DNA of 64,000 nucleotides, from positions 20,734,001-20,798,000 of the forward strand of contig NW_026947486.1 in NCBI RefSeq assembly GCF_034190915.1. The letters run 5' to 3'. The notes under the pieces were generated by a model. That model was not told where the DNA came from and searched no databases. It saw only the letters and a program-made list of their open reading frames with translations. Positions within the stretch are counted from its first letter, which is position 1, and each line of letters begins with the position of its first letter. Of this stretch, positions 33,715-44,759 are shown in pieces. This DNA is from Cavia porcellus (Eukaryota > Chordata > Mammalia > Rodentia > Caviidae). Made by a program: the position numbers and the translations under genes.

Positions 33715-34211
33715 TGTTAGGGCCAACGCCGCAGGGAAAGAGACCCCAAGGACTCAACTCTTGGTGAGGGAAAAAAGTTTATTTCCATGCGCACGGGGTC
33801 CTCCAGGCAAACGAGTGCAGAGGGCCCCGAGGGGAATCTGTGCAGGGTTTTTAAGGGCACAAGCGGTAAGCAAGCAGGTTTACAGAAGCAAATCGCATTG
33901 GTTAATTTTGAATGGCACAGGACTTGGCAGATGCTGATTTGAGGGGTCTGGGGCTGAGTAACCATGGAGACTGAGGGTCCTGGTCTGATCTCAGAGTGCC
34001 AGGTACAACTCGGTCTCGTTTGAACAGCACATTCCTTTACTTATCTTTATCTTTACAGAGGACAGAACGTCTTGTGGTTAATGACTAGCAGATGTATTCC
34101 TTCCTGTCCTGCTTTGATATCTCAAGGAGGAATTAGGGAGTGAAACATTCCTTACAGCTCTGTTCTATAGCTCGGGGGGGTTACATTACAAACGGGGAGT
34201 CGATTCTCTCA
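33715..34211 (-). repeat. Provirus 5' LTR
   Basis: 497 bp. Pairs with 28351-28851, from which it differs by two substitutions and a 4 bp shorter G run. AATAAA at 33778-33783 on the minus strand. Followed by the right GTTA duplication at 34212-34215. Confidence 0.95.
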
Positions 34212-34553
34212 GTTAAACATTTCTGAAATGCAAAGGCACAAGATAAACATTACTATTCCAAAAGTTACAAAGAAGGGAATATAAAGCACTGGAAACAAAG
34301 CAAGTCCAACATCCAGCAGGGTGAACATTAAGTCCTAGAGACTCATGCTCAGCATTTGAAGCAATTTAGTTGTAAGCTCCAAAAGGCTTGGGTGATTCCA
34401 CCCCCCACGGCACTTCCAGGAATATTAGCTCCTGCAGCCTCTCTCTTAAACCCTCTCTGCTTGCTTTTTGCAGCTTTCCTTGAATGATCTACTTTTCTGG
34501 CTTTTCCAAACTTTTGGGGTTTCCATTGTGCCTTTGGCTTCACCCTTACATCT

Positions 34554-34640
34554 GGGCTGGGGATTTAGCTCAGCGGCATAAGCACCTGCCTTGCAAGCAG
34601 GCGGTCATGATTTCGATCCCCGATGCTGATAAAAAAAATT
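34554..34640 (+). mobile_element. ID-like SINE (sense)
   Basis: 'ggggatttagctcagcggca', 'taagcacctgccttgcaagc', 'gatttcgatccccgatgctg' and an A run. It lies in the MaLR interior and is a well-preserved example of the local ID variant. Confidence 0.9.
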
Positions 34641-35072
34641 ACAAATTGCCCTCTCAGGGGCACACTGCTTGGCCTGCCAGGCCCTTTGCAATTGAGGTGG
34701 AAGCCATCTTACCCTCAGAATTTGTGCATTTTCCTTGCACCTAAAATCAGCACCTTGTGGATGCCACCAAGGTTTGGTGCCAGCTAGAGTAGTAGCCAGG
34801 CTTTTCTCTCTCTTGGCTGTAGGGGTTGATTGCCTGGATCATTGGGCTCTGTGAACCTGATTGTGAAGAAAAGCTTCTCTATGTTGCCACCATTCTGGAA
34901 CCTCCTGTGGCTGCCACCATTCTGGAACCTCATATGGCCTCTGTTGCCATTCTGGAGCAAAGAGCTCTGTAGCTTTCACCTCTGAGAAAATTCTTTCACC
35001 TTTGCAGTTTTGGGCCTGCAAAGAGTAGGGACGCCCTGCTTCCTGGGATGCCCTGGGGTCATCTCTCTTATC

Positions 35073-35570
35073 TCATTGTTTCTCCTCAGCAATCAAAGTT
35101 TCAACCCTGTCTTTAAAATCCACAGCTTTCCTGGAATTGTCCTTCTGGCCAAATTCAAAGAGTTGTAAATTATTCTGCTGGGCTCTTTGCTTTTGATTTG
35201 TAACATAAAGCTGGCTAAAAGCTCCCAACAATAGCAATGCCACAGCCTCAACATTCGACTGCTTTGAAATTTCCTTTTCCAGATTAATCAGTCCATTGCC
35301 CTTTGTCTCAGTCTCAGGCAAAGTCTCTGTGCATGAGCAAAACACAGACAAACTTTCTGCCAAGTCATAGCACACGTCATGGGGAGTCCAACAACCAATG
35401 CAGTCCTTCTTCCCAGCAGAAACCGCCCAAGCCTGGTCTTTACCATGAGGCTTTGTATCAGCATTCTGGTCTCTTGAGCTCTGACCAGAATCTCCTCTAC
35501 AGAACAGCCTAAGCTGCTCCAGCTCTATGCATCTGGGTGACATGTCCGAACCTTTCCAAAATCTGCCCAC
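35073..35570 (-). pseudogene. 165-codon open frame in the MaLR interior
   Basis: I do not recognise a domain. The frame begins MGRFWKGSDM, is Gln/Lys/Glu-rich, and holds a hydrophobic patch (AVALLLLGAFSQLYVT, about residues 110-125). MaLR internal regions descend from ERVL-type gag, so it may be a gag relic. It could also be an accident, because MaLR elements are not known to make protein. It ends at a stop near 35073, and a second short open piece lies downstream at 34839-35021. Confidence 0.35.
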
Positions 35571-35625
35571 AAGCCATTTTCAAAGCCTCTCGAAAAGCAT
35601 GGTCAGGTATAGTCACAGTAAACGA

Positions 35626-35643
35626 CCCCACTCCTTGGTACCA
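35626..35643 (-). other. MaLR primer-binding-like site
   Basis: Minus-strand TTGGTACCAAGGAGTGGGG sits 5 bp after the LTR. It resembles the tRNA-Leu-type site that I associate with ERVL/MaLR elements. Confidence 0.6.
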
Positions 35644-35648
35644 AATTC

Positions 35649-36550
35649 TGTCTTAGTTACTTGTTACTCATTGCTGAGACAAAATACCTGAAGTCCAAAG
35701 TTGGGAAAGGAAAGGTTTATTTCTTACAGTTTTTGGAGGTTTCAGTCCATACTCAGTTGGTTCCAAGGTGGGGTAGTGTAAGACCGGTGTCGCAAAGGAG
35801 ACTCCAAGGGCTCTGCTCTCATGTAAGAACAAAGGGGTCTTTATTATTCCGTGTACACAGGGTCCTCTGAACAAGTAGGTACAGAGGGCCCCGAGTGTAG
35901 GTGAGGCAGGTGCTTTTAAGGGAAAAAATCGCAAAGCAAGCGTTTTTTTTTTTTTTTTTTTTTTTTTTTACAGAAGCCAATCGTAGCAGTTAGAGCAGGA
36001 TAGTTGGCGGTTTACCTATTTGTGGTTGGTCATCTCATAAGGGATGACCAGCGGGTCAGAGTTAATTAACTGTTATGTTCTGCACAACTTATCTTTAGGA
36101 CACCTGGTTTCTGTACGGCTCGAGTTTGACATGCTTTACAACCCTGATTAGCGTAATCGGCACGCTCTATCTCTGAGTTCCCTGGCACAGCACAGCCCAA
36201 GCATATCAAAGCTGCAGATGTTTTCTTTTTGACCCTCCCTCGGAGCTGAGTTTGGACTAAGTCATGAGGCCAGTGCTGTTTCTAGCTGAGAAACAGCATC
36301 TTGTTTTTAACCTTTAAATTTCTGGTCCTTCAGTAGCATGACTGGGCTGCAGTTCATGGCAGCTGCAAACAGTAAGGCAGAAACTGGCAAGAGAGCCAGA
36401 CACACCTTCCTGCCATTACATTACATTCTGGCTCCACCCCGAGGCTAGTGTAGCACTCACACTCCCAATCCAAGTGCTAGATAATGAACCAATTACAAAT
36501 GCATAATGCAAATGCATGAGGCCTGGAGGCTACCAACATAAACCATGACA
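35649..36550 (-). repeat. MaLR 5' LTR (element 1), split by a solo LTR
   Basis: tgtcttagttac...ccatgaca with a 556 bp foreign LTR at 35777-36332. The LTR sequence continues across the insertion after removing one copy of gtag. Confidence 0.8.
35777..36332 (-). mobile_element. Solo LTR related to the provirus LTR
   Basis: TG...CA ends on both sides and a 4 bp duplication gtag at 35773-35776 and 36333-36336. Shares an ordered block with the provirus LTR: 'gggtcctctgaacaagtagg', 'tacagagggccccgag', 'acagaagccaatcg'. AATAAA on the minus strand at 35840-35845 and a TTAAAAG-type box near 35913-35920. A run of 27 T at 35943-35969 is unusual for an LTR. A recombination product of a full provirus. 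Confidence 0.9.
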
Positions 36551-36660
36551 TCTTGTTTTGAAGTTCTTTCAGTCCTTTGTTGTGACTGTCTTTGTTCTGT
36601 TTTGTTTTATTGGGTTCTAATCTCTTTAGAATAAAACAAAACAATAAAAATTATTATAGT
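36551..36660 (+). mobile_element. L1 3'UTR module, right half
   Basis: 'tcttgttttgaagttctttc' and 'tgttttgttttattgggttc' continue the module broken at 27791. Confidence 0.55.
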
Positions 36661-37548
36661 AAAAATACATTGCAATTAATCTCCCTCAAAATATCCTGTC
36701 TTGCTTTGTATACACTTATCTTACAATTCTTGTCAGTTTCTTAAGTAGTTCAAGAATTCCTCTCTCACAAGTGTTTTTAGTTGCATTGTTGTGGCTGCCT
36801 GAATCTCCTGAATTGATTCAAAATATTTACCTTGCATGGTTATTTTAACTTAGGGGAAGATCAGAAGTCATGCAGTGCCAGATTCAGTGAATAAGGTAGA
36901 TGAGGACATACTAAAGTTTTCTAATGAACCTGTCCTTCTGTTGAATGGCACTTGGCTACAGCATTCACTATATTCTTACCAAATTTCTAAAGACACTCAC
37001 AAAACAGAACTTCCAGAAGTATTTCAAAAATGGCAAGAAAAATGGGATAAGTGAGTTTGAAGTGAGGAATATGCTGAGGGTTGATAGCAATGTATCTTTT
37101 TCTATAATTTAAGAAAAGTAAGTGTTCACTGTATATTTTTATCATCTTTCATACAATCAATAAAGAATTTGGTTACACAAATAGAGGTTTCACCTTTGCT
37201 GTCACCTGCTAGAAGGGACTCTCTAAACTCTTAGAGTGTTACTCCTGAAAGGAACGTCATTTTTTGCTTGGGGACCTTGTGTCAGCCAGACAGTAACAAA
37301 GTGATTTAAAGTGGTATTGTTGAGCCACACCAAACGTGGGATTTAGGCTAAGGGGCTTGGGTGATTAATCTTGATCTTCTGAAGGGCTGAAACTGATAGC
37401 AGCCCTGTGAGTGGTCAACCATTCCCATATGATGGAACCTTAATAAAAACTGGAAAAAAAGACTCAGGTGAGCCTACATTAATGCAAGAAGAGTGCTAAT
37501 GACTTGACCCTATGGCAAGGGAACTAATAGAAGGTCTGGGCTTGATAC
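36661..37548. other. Mostly unassigned; possible old LTR/DNA fossil
   Basis: A decayed transposase-like or LTR-like stretch may be present. 'ggaaccttaataaaaactgg' and 'aaagactcaggtgagcctac' near 37433-37485 recall the end of an old ERVL-type LTR. I cannot define its limits. Confidence 0.35.
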
Positions 37549-39699
37549 TGTCTCAGTTACTTGTCTCATTGCTGAGATAAAACAGCTACTGGCCAAAGTT
37601 AAAGCAGGAAATGTCTATATTGGCTCACAGTTTGTAGAGGTTTTGGCCCATGGTCATGTGACTTCAAGGCAGGTGGAATAGCAGAGGGGCACTGCAGAGA
37701 AAAAAACAACACATAGCAAAGCAGGACAGGCAGAAGGCAGCCAGCAGTGAAGTAGCAAGCAACAAGTAATGACAGCAGTCCCCTTTCTGTGCCTCATATT
37801 CTATCCAGGCTTATAATGGGGCACTCACACCCAGGGTGAGGCAGCCTTAATCCTAGTATCACACTCTTACTTCCACCATCACGTCTTTAATCCCATCATC
37901 ACATTTCCTAGGCCCAGCCACCTCCAAAAAGCCCCACCTATGGCATCATGAGGCTTTGGGTGGACATCTAGACATAAGCCATAACATTCTACCACTGGCC
38001 ACCTCTGCACATCCCTTTATGAAAAGGTATTTATTCCATCTCTAAGAGTTGCAAAGTCCTAACAGCTTGACTACGGCTGAAAAGTCCAAGTTCAAAGTCC
38101 TCTGATATTTAAGTCAAATTCTTAGCTGTGAGCCCCTGTATAGATGAAAACAAAGTTGAACACTTTTAACATGCAATGGCACAAGATAAACATTACCATT
38201 CCATAAGGTACAAATAGTGGGATACAAAGGAATGAAACTGAAGTAAGTCCAAAATCCAGCAAGATAAACATTAAGCCCTATAGTTTCACTTTCAGCATCC
38301 TCGGCAATCTCTGAAAAAATGTGGACTCCAAAGGGCTTGGGGGGGCTCCGCCTTATGGCACATTTGGTGATTGTAGTTTCATGGCTTCTCCCTTGTGCTG
38401 GCTGTGCTCACTCCTTGTGGCTTTCCTCAGATAATTCATATTCTTGGCTTCTCCAACCTTCTGGGGCCTACACTGTACCTTCAGCTTCATCCATACAGAT
38501 TAAAAACTACCTTCTCAGGAGCACACTGCTTGCCCTTCCAGGCCTTCTGAGATCTGGGTGGAAGCCTTTCTGACCCCACCACTCTTGGATTGTGCATGGA
38601 CCTAAAACCAGCACTATGTGCATGATGCCAATGTCTGCTGCCAGCCAGTGCAGTAGCCAGCCTTCCTTCTCTTTTAGCTGTTGGGGGTAAGTGTCTGGAT
38701 TGCTGAGCACTCTGAATCAAATCCTGAGAAACGAATTCTTTAAGCTGCTGTCATTTTGGAGCATGGTGCTCTAGAGCTTTCTCCTCAAAGCAAAGTCTTT
38801 CCCCTTAGAATTTTGAGGCTTCAGTCCTGCTAGGTCTTGTGATGTCTTCAGGCCATTTTCTTCCTATCTTGTTCCTTATCTGCAATCAAGTTATCTTCTA
38901 TTCCATCTTTGTAGGTCATAAATTAACTGGATCTTCCTTTCTGGCCAAACTCAAAATATTTTAAATCATTCTGCTGGCTTTTTGCTCTTGATTCTCACCA
39001 TAGATCTGTCTTAAACTTCCAACAGTAGCCATGCTCCTGCTTCAACATTACATTGACTTGAAATTTCTCCTGCAAGATTAATTAGTCAACTGCCCTTAAT
39101 CTCAGCGTAAGGCAAAGTCTGTGTACACAAGAAAAATGCACAGAATCTTTCTGGCAAAGCATAACACATATGATCTGTAATCTAACAACCAATGGAATCC
39201 TTCTCAGGTTCCTGAACTTCATGGTCAGAGACAGTCACAGCAACAACCCCTCTTGTCTGCTACCAAATTTGTCTTAGTAACTTTTCTCATTGGTGATACA
39301 CAATATCTACCACCTAAAGTTACAAGAGAAGGGCTTATTTCAGCTCAGAGTGTGTAGAGATTGCAGTCCATAATTGGCTGACTTCAAGGCAGTGTGGCAT
39401 GGCACACTGGCATGGTATCACAGAGGAGAAACAGTCCAAGAAATGAGAGGGCAGATAGACAACAGCCAACAAGGAAATAGGAAGCAGCAAAACAATGGCA
39501 GCAGCCACCTTTCTGCTCCTTATAATCTATTTTAGAATGGGGCACCTACACACAGGATGGGGCACCCTTAATTCTAGCATAACACTATTAACCCCACCAC
39601 CACATACTTAATCCCACATCCTAGGACCAAACACCTTTGAAAAGCCCCACCTATAATTGCATGCAGCTTTGGGTAGACTTCTGCATAAAAACCATAACA
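37549..39699 (-). mobile_element. Second complete MaLR element (antisense)
   Basis: LTRs at 37549-37986 (tgtctcagttac...ccataaca) and 39270-39699 (tgtcttagtaac...ccataaca) flank an internal region of about 1.28 kb homologous to 28130-28346 and 34216-35625. Flanks are gatac and ggtac (one mismatch). No convincing open frame. It is older than element 1 judging by LTR divergence. Confidence 0.75.
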
Positions 39700-39739
39700 G
39701 GTACCTTCATTGTCTCTGATCTGTTTGCCTATTCCCTTG

Positions 39740-41760
39740 ACTTATTTATTTTTTTAATTTTATTTTAAATAGGATAAAACCAAAGTGAAACAGAATGAAG
39801 CCAATCAAAGCAAAACAGTGAGAGTGATATAGCACTTCAAAGCAAGATAATAGGAAATCAACAATGGCTACCATAATGCCTCATGTTATCTTCAAAATAA
39901 CTGCCCAGGTCATAAAACATAATAAAATTGAACAAAAAAGAAAAGAACAAAATCAATCAAAACAAAACAATGAAAGTGATACAGGAATTCAAAACACATT
40001 AACAATGGAAGTCAACAATGACTACCATAATATGTCTTGTTACTTTCAACATAGCTGCCCATACCATCAGACATAATAGACTCTAATAAAACAAAACAGA
40101 ATAAAACCAAACCAAAAGAAAACAATGAAAATGATATAGGACACCAAAACAAGATAATAGGAAATTATCAGTGGCTACCCCCTTCCTGTTTTAGACATTT
40201 CCTCCCTTTTCAACCTCACAATATCTATTGTACATTTTGGATCACACTAACTCCTTCAGATTTTTATACTAGGGAGCAACATGATGTTCACACATGTGAG
40301 TCCAAACCATTTCACTGAAGCACGATCTCAAGTTGCATCCATTTACCTACAAGGGCCTCAAGGTTATCCTTCTTTATAGCTGAGCAGCTTTCCATTGCAT
40401 AAAAATCCCATATCTTTCATATCCATTCCATGGTTGATGAACAAGCTACCCATGCTTTTTTCTGGGTTGCCTTGACATAGAGCATTGTCTTGTCTCTCTG
40501 AACTTCAGTCCATGAATTTTCTTTCAAGTCAAATGTGTTTCTTGTGTTCAGTATATTGATGGATCCTGTCTCCTGATACACTCTGCTCATGTTTCTTTTT
40601 ATTGGTGTGTTGAGGCCACATACATTAATGGTTATGATCATCATGCACTGGCTCATCTCTACCATACTATACTCCTTCCATTTGTCTCAGCTTTCCCCCT
40701 CCATTCAACTGCCTGCCCTGCTCAGTGATTCTACTCTACTGCTCTTCCTAGAACCATGGTCATCTTTATCTCTTGCTAGTATATCCTTTAGCATTCTTTG
40801 TAGGGTTGGTTTCCGAAGTCCTTCAGTTGTTCTTTGTCATGAAAGTATCTTATTTCTCCATTAATTTTGAAAGAGTTTTTTAGTGTACATCAATCAGGGT
40901 TGGAAGCTGTTTTCTTTCAGCACTTGAAACACTTCACTTCAAATTCTTTATGATTTTTATTGAGAAGTCTGCCATGATTCTTGTGGGTTTTCCATTATAG
41001 ATGATCTGTTTCTTTTCTCTAAAAGAATTTAATAGCTTGTTCTTGTGCTGAATTTCTGAGATCTTGATTACCATATGTCTGACCATAGATATATTTTGCT
41101 TGTGGCTAGTTGGAGTTCCGCATGCCTCACTTATTTCTACGTCATGTCCTTTTCCCATGTTTGAGAAGTTTTCTGCTATTATTTTGTAAGTAATCTTTTT
41201 ATGTCATTTGTGCTGATCCATCTTCTTTTTCACTGACAGCTGTCAGTCTTAAATTATTTTTCTTTGCATCATCTTACAGCCATTGAATTGTTATTTCTTG
41301 GTTCCTTGTTATTTTTGAGATCTTTCCTTTCACAATATCTAGCTGTAATCCTGTATTCAAGGACTGAAATTCTATCCTCAGTTTCTTTCTAGAGGTTTTT
41401 CCAGCTTTCAATGGAGTTTGTAATTTCCTGGATATCTCTTTGAAACTGTTTCTTGCATTGTAGTTCTATCCTATACTAGTCATTCAAGGTTTTCATCATT
41501 TTCCAATGCTCATTTTCTTCTTCTTTTTTTTTAAATCTATGTCTTCTTTAGATATGGTCAGCAATTGTTTCATTACGTTTACCATTTGTTCTTTTACCTG
41601 AGATATTATTTCTGATTTGACTACTTTGACAGCCTCATGAAGTTGTTTCTTTACTTTTGTTGCTATTTTTTCAGATATTTCAAATGTGTGACTTACAATT
41701 TATTTTATTTCTGTGTCTCCCAGGCTCATTCTATGTGGGCTGGAGGTATAAGATGGCCTT
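39740..41760 (-). mobile_element. Internally deleted L1 (antisense)
   Basis: From left to right on the plus strand: reverse A tail and several 3'UTR modules (39740-40180), the reverse of the very end of ORF2 (40190-40430), the reverse of the ORF2 start with endonuclease residues (ITINVCGLNTPIKR, about 40590-40640), then reverse ORF1 (about 40780-41640). The middle of ORF2, including RT, is missing. Confidence 0.65.
40780..41640 (-). pseudogene. L1 ORF1 remnant
   Basis: Minus-strand text HMVIKISEIQHKNKLL and YNGKPTRIMADFSIKIIK (about 40940-41075) matches the RNA-binding C-terminal region of the ORF1 copy at 44760. The coiled-coil half (41200-41640) is present but shattered. Multiple stops. 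Confidence 0.6.
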
Positions 41761-42724
41761 TTGCTCCTTTTTTTTTATTTTAAAGAGGGTAAGATTAAAC
41801 ATAACAAAACAGAACAAAACATATCATGAGGAAATAATTTTAAGAAACACAAATTTCAAAGCAAGTCCACTGGAGCTCTTCAGTGTCTATCTTATTATCT
41901 CTAGTTTTCTTCCAAATAGTTGTTCCTATCTTCACACACATTGAATACATACTGAACAGATTATAGAACTAATCAAATCATAACAGGATGATAAAGGCTT
42001 TTTAGGTCTTCAAGACCTGACATTGAGGAAGTCAATAATGACTACCATAATGTCTCTCATTCTCTTTGTAGTAGCTGTCCTTATCTTTACGTATGCTGAA
42101 ATTGAACATAAGAGACTAGACTAATATCACTCTCAACAATGAATAATAGTATTGCTAGATTTTATATCATAATGCTACAGAAGTAGCACTGGGTTTCTTA
42201 GTGCCTCTTCTTCAGAGTATCTGTTCATTACATCATGCATTATATAATCTGTTTGCATAAACTGTTTAGAAATTCTACACATGTATGAATCTCTACATGT
42301 ATACCTATCTTTTCTGTAATATAGGGAAAAACAGATCAAAACAAGACAATGAAACAAATTCCTAGAAAAACATGAAACGAAAAAGACATACAAAGCCACA
42401 ATACTAGGTGATCTACAGTAGTTACTATGATGTCTCTTGTTATTTTCAATAGAATTGTCTACATCATCCGGCATAATATAATTGAACATAGCATTACATA
42501 GTTATTTTAATAAAAACACAACATTGGAGACATTTTATTTGAAGCTTGTTTGTTAGACCACTATTTTGCCTTGACTGATTTTATTTGAATTTGGTATGCT
42601 TGATAGTATCAAGTCTAAGAGTAGAGGCAAATACTCTGAAAATGACAAGATGTAAGAAGAACCCATTCCGGTTTGATTATTAACTGCTTTCAAAATCCTA
42701 CAATGCCTTTTGCTCCTTTATCTT
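41761..42724. mobile_element. L1 3'UTR modules in both orientations
   Basis: Antisense modules at 41760-42500 ('gggtaagattaaacataaca', 'agtagttactatgatgtctc') are followed by a sense module at 42540-42720 ('gcttgatagtatcaagtcta'). The same sense block stands at 230-330. The short open frame at 42175-42489 is not a gene. Confidence 0.55.
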
Positions 42725-43254
42725 GATATATTAACTGCTGAAGTCTACAAGAAATTCAGAGAAGGTTGAATTTTATTACTCATCAAGCTCTTTAATCAAG
42801 AAAGAAAAACAATACTCCCAAACTTACTCCAAAAAGTATTACCCTCATACCAAAACCAGAAAAAGACCAAACCAAAGCAGAGAGCTACAGGACAATATCC
42901 CTAATCAACATAGATGCAAAAACTCTCAATAAGTTACAGGCAAGAAGAATGCAGCAAATCACCCAAGAGATTATAGAATATGACCAGGTAGGCTTCATCC
43001 CAGGGATACAGACATGGTTCAAAACACAAAAACTGATAAATGTAATACATCATTTTATCAGAACCAATGACAAAACCCATATTATCATCTCAGTAGATGC
43101 AGAAAAAGTGTTTGACAAAGTCCAACATCAATTCATGATAAAAAAAAAACCATGGAAAATTGGAATAGATTGTCCTTATCTCAATCTGATAAAAGCTATA
43201 TATGAAAAGTCAACAGCCAAAATCATACTAGATGGTGAAAAACCAAAAGCTTTC
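42725..43254 (+). mobile_element. L1 ORF2, 5' piece (sense), interrupted
   Basis: Linker and RT start of ORF2. The open stretch 42949-43254 contains GFIPGIQTWF, IIISVDAEKVFDKVQHQ (motif A, catalytic Asp present) and LIKAIYEKSTAKIILDGEK, up to the insertion point. It continues at 46994 after the insertion. Confidence 0.8.
43241..43254. other. Target-site duplication, left (aaccaaaagctttc)
   Basis: The same 14 bp recur at 46980-46993. This length is typical of L1-driven target-primed insertion. Confidence 0.9.
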
Positions 43255-44759
43255 TCTTTTTTGCTTTTTTTATTTAAAGAAAAGGAAACAAAAAATACAT
43301 GGAGATTTTAAAAAAGGGTAGAAATAATACAAAATTACAGAAAAACAAACGGTAAGAAATTGCTGGTTGATAAGTTACATATTGTCATCTTAGAAATAGC
43401 TGCTCAGGTTACAGAATTAAAGTATTTAGAATGACATTCAAAAATTGACACTACAAACAGTTCTGCTCAATGATTGAACAAAAGCTCAGTAATATGGTTA
43501 TCAGGCCTACACATTTGTTTTACATCTCAAAGAGGGTAAGATTAAACATATCAAAACAGAACAAAACAGTTAAAAAAACAATTTAAAGAAATACACATTT
43601 CAAAGCAAGTCCACTGGAGATCTTCACTGTCTATCTAACTGTCTCTAGTTTCTTACAAATAGTTGTCCCCATCTTCACCCGCTTTATATACTTAATGCAT
43701 ATTATAGAACTAATCAAATCATTACAGGATGATGAAGGCTTTTTAGGTCTTCAAGATCTAATGTTAGGGAAGACAATAATAACCACCATTGCATCTCTCA
43801 TTCTCTTTGTGATAGCTGTCCCCATCTCTACATATGCTGAAATTGAACTCAAGAAACCAGTCCAATGTCATTCTAATCAGCGAACAATAGTATTGTTAGA
43901 ATTTATATCATAATGCTACAAAATTAGCCTCAGGTTTCTTAGCATCTCTTCCTCAGAGTATCTGTTCATTACATCTTGCATTATATAATCTGTTCCCGTA
44001 AATAATTAAAAAAAAACTCATGTGTGAATTTCTACATATATATCTATCCTCTCTGTATTATAGGGGACACCAAGTCGTAGCAAGACATCAAAACAATTTC
44101 CTAGAAAAACATGCAATGGATAAGACATATAAGACCACAATATAGATGATCTTCCATAGTTACTATGTTTTCTCTTGTTATTTTCAATAGATTTGTCCAC
44201 AACACCAGCTTATTATAGTTAAACATAGTATTACCTATTTTTATAAAAACTTAACTTTGAGAGCATTGTAGGATTTGAGAGCTGTTAATAGCTAATACCA
44301 GTATCGATATCCTTTACATCTTGTCATCTTCAGAGTAGTTGCCTCTACTTTTAGGGTTGATACTAACAAGCATACCAAATTCAAATAAAATCAGCCAAGG
44401 CCAACCCATAGTCTTATGATTCAGATTCAATTAAAATCAGTCATAGTAAGACAATGTAAGTAATACAGGATTTCAGTTTAAGTTAATAGGAAAGTAAGGA
44501 TAGTTACCACGGTATAACCTGCTATTTTTGGGTCAAGATGTCTGTGCCCTCAAATCTGACATGAGTGGACAGACCAGAACAAGTTAAATTCAAACTAAAT
44601 ATGGCGATAAGACTACTGTGTCTTTTAAATCCTTATACACCATTAACAATGACCTCTGCCTTTTTAAATAGTGTTTCAGAGCTGTCTATACTAAAGACTA
44701 TAGCTTACTGTCTCTGCCTCATGTCTGCTACTCCACTTTTCTGCTATAATTTGTCCACC

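Larger units (their letters stand above)
28351..34211 (-). mobile_element. Defective gammaretrovirus-like endogenous provirus
   Basis: Minus-strand provirus of 5.86 kb. Order in reading direction: 5' LTR, primer-binding site, leader with a 42 bp tandem repeat, gag matrix fragment, AT-rich non-coding stretch, pol from the RT C-terminal part to integrase, env TM part, polypurine tract, 3' LTR. Every gene is broken. A 4 bp GTTA target duplication flanks it. The interior is 4.86 kb, shorter than the roughly 7 kb expected for a complete member. Confidence 0.9.
34216..35625 (-). mobile_element. MaLR internal region (element 1)
   Basis: Resumes directly from 28346: 'aacatttctgaaatgcaaag' then 'gcacaagataaacattacta'. 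The uninterrupted counterpart is at about 38160-38210 in the second MaLR. Contains a short 27-30 bp tandem duplication at about 34880-34960 ('accattctggaacctc') and an ID SINE at 34554. Confidence 0.7.
27792..36550 (-). mobile_element. Complete MaLR (ERVL-type) element carrying nested insertions
   Basis: Two antisense LTRs, 27792-28129 and 35649-36550 (about 340 bp once the solo LTR is subtracted), bracket an internal region. Both LTRs run 'tgtcttagttac' to 'ataaaccatgaca' and are roughly 88% alike by eye. The 5 bp flanks are tcctg (left) and tcttg (right), a one-mismatch duplication. A primer-binding-like site lies at 35626-35643 and a purine-rich tract in reverse at 28130-28145. Removing the provirus (28351-34211 plus one GTTA) and the solo LTR restores a continuous element. 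Confidence 0.75.

Noticed and set aside
34554..34640. tRNA gene call from A- and B-box motifs
   Set aside because: The sequence is an ID SINE with an A tail. It lacks a full cloverleaf, and the same body recurs at nine or more sites in both orientations.
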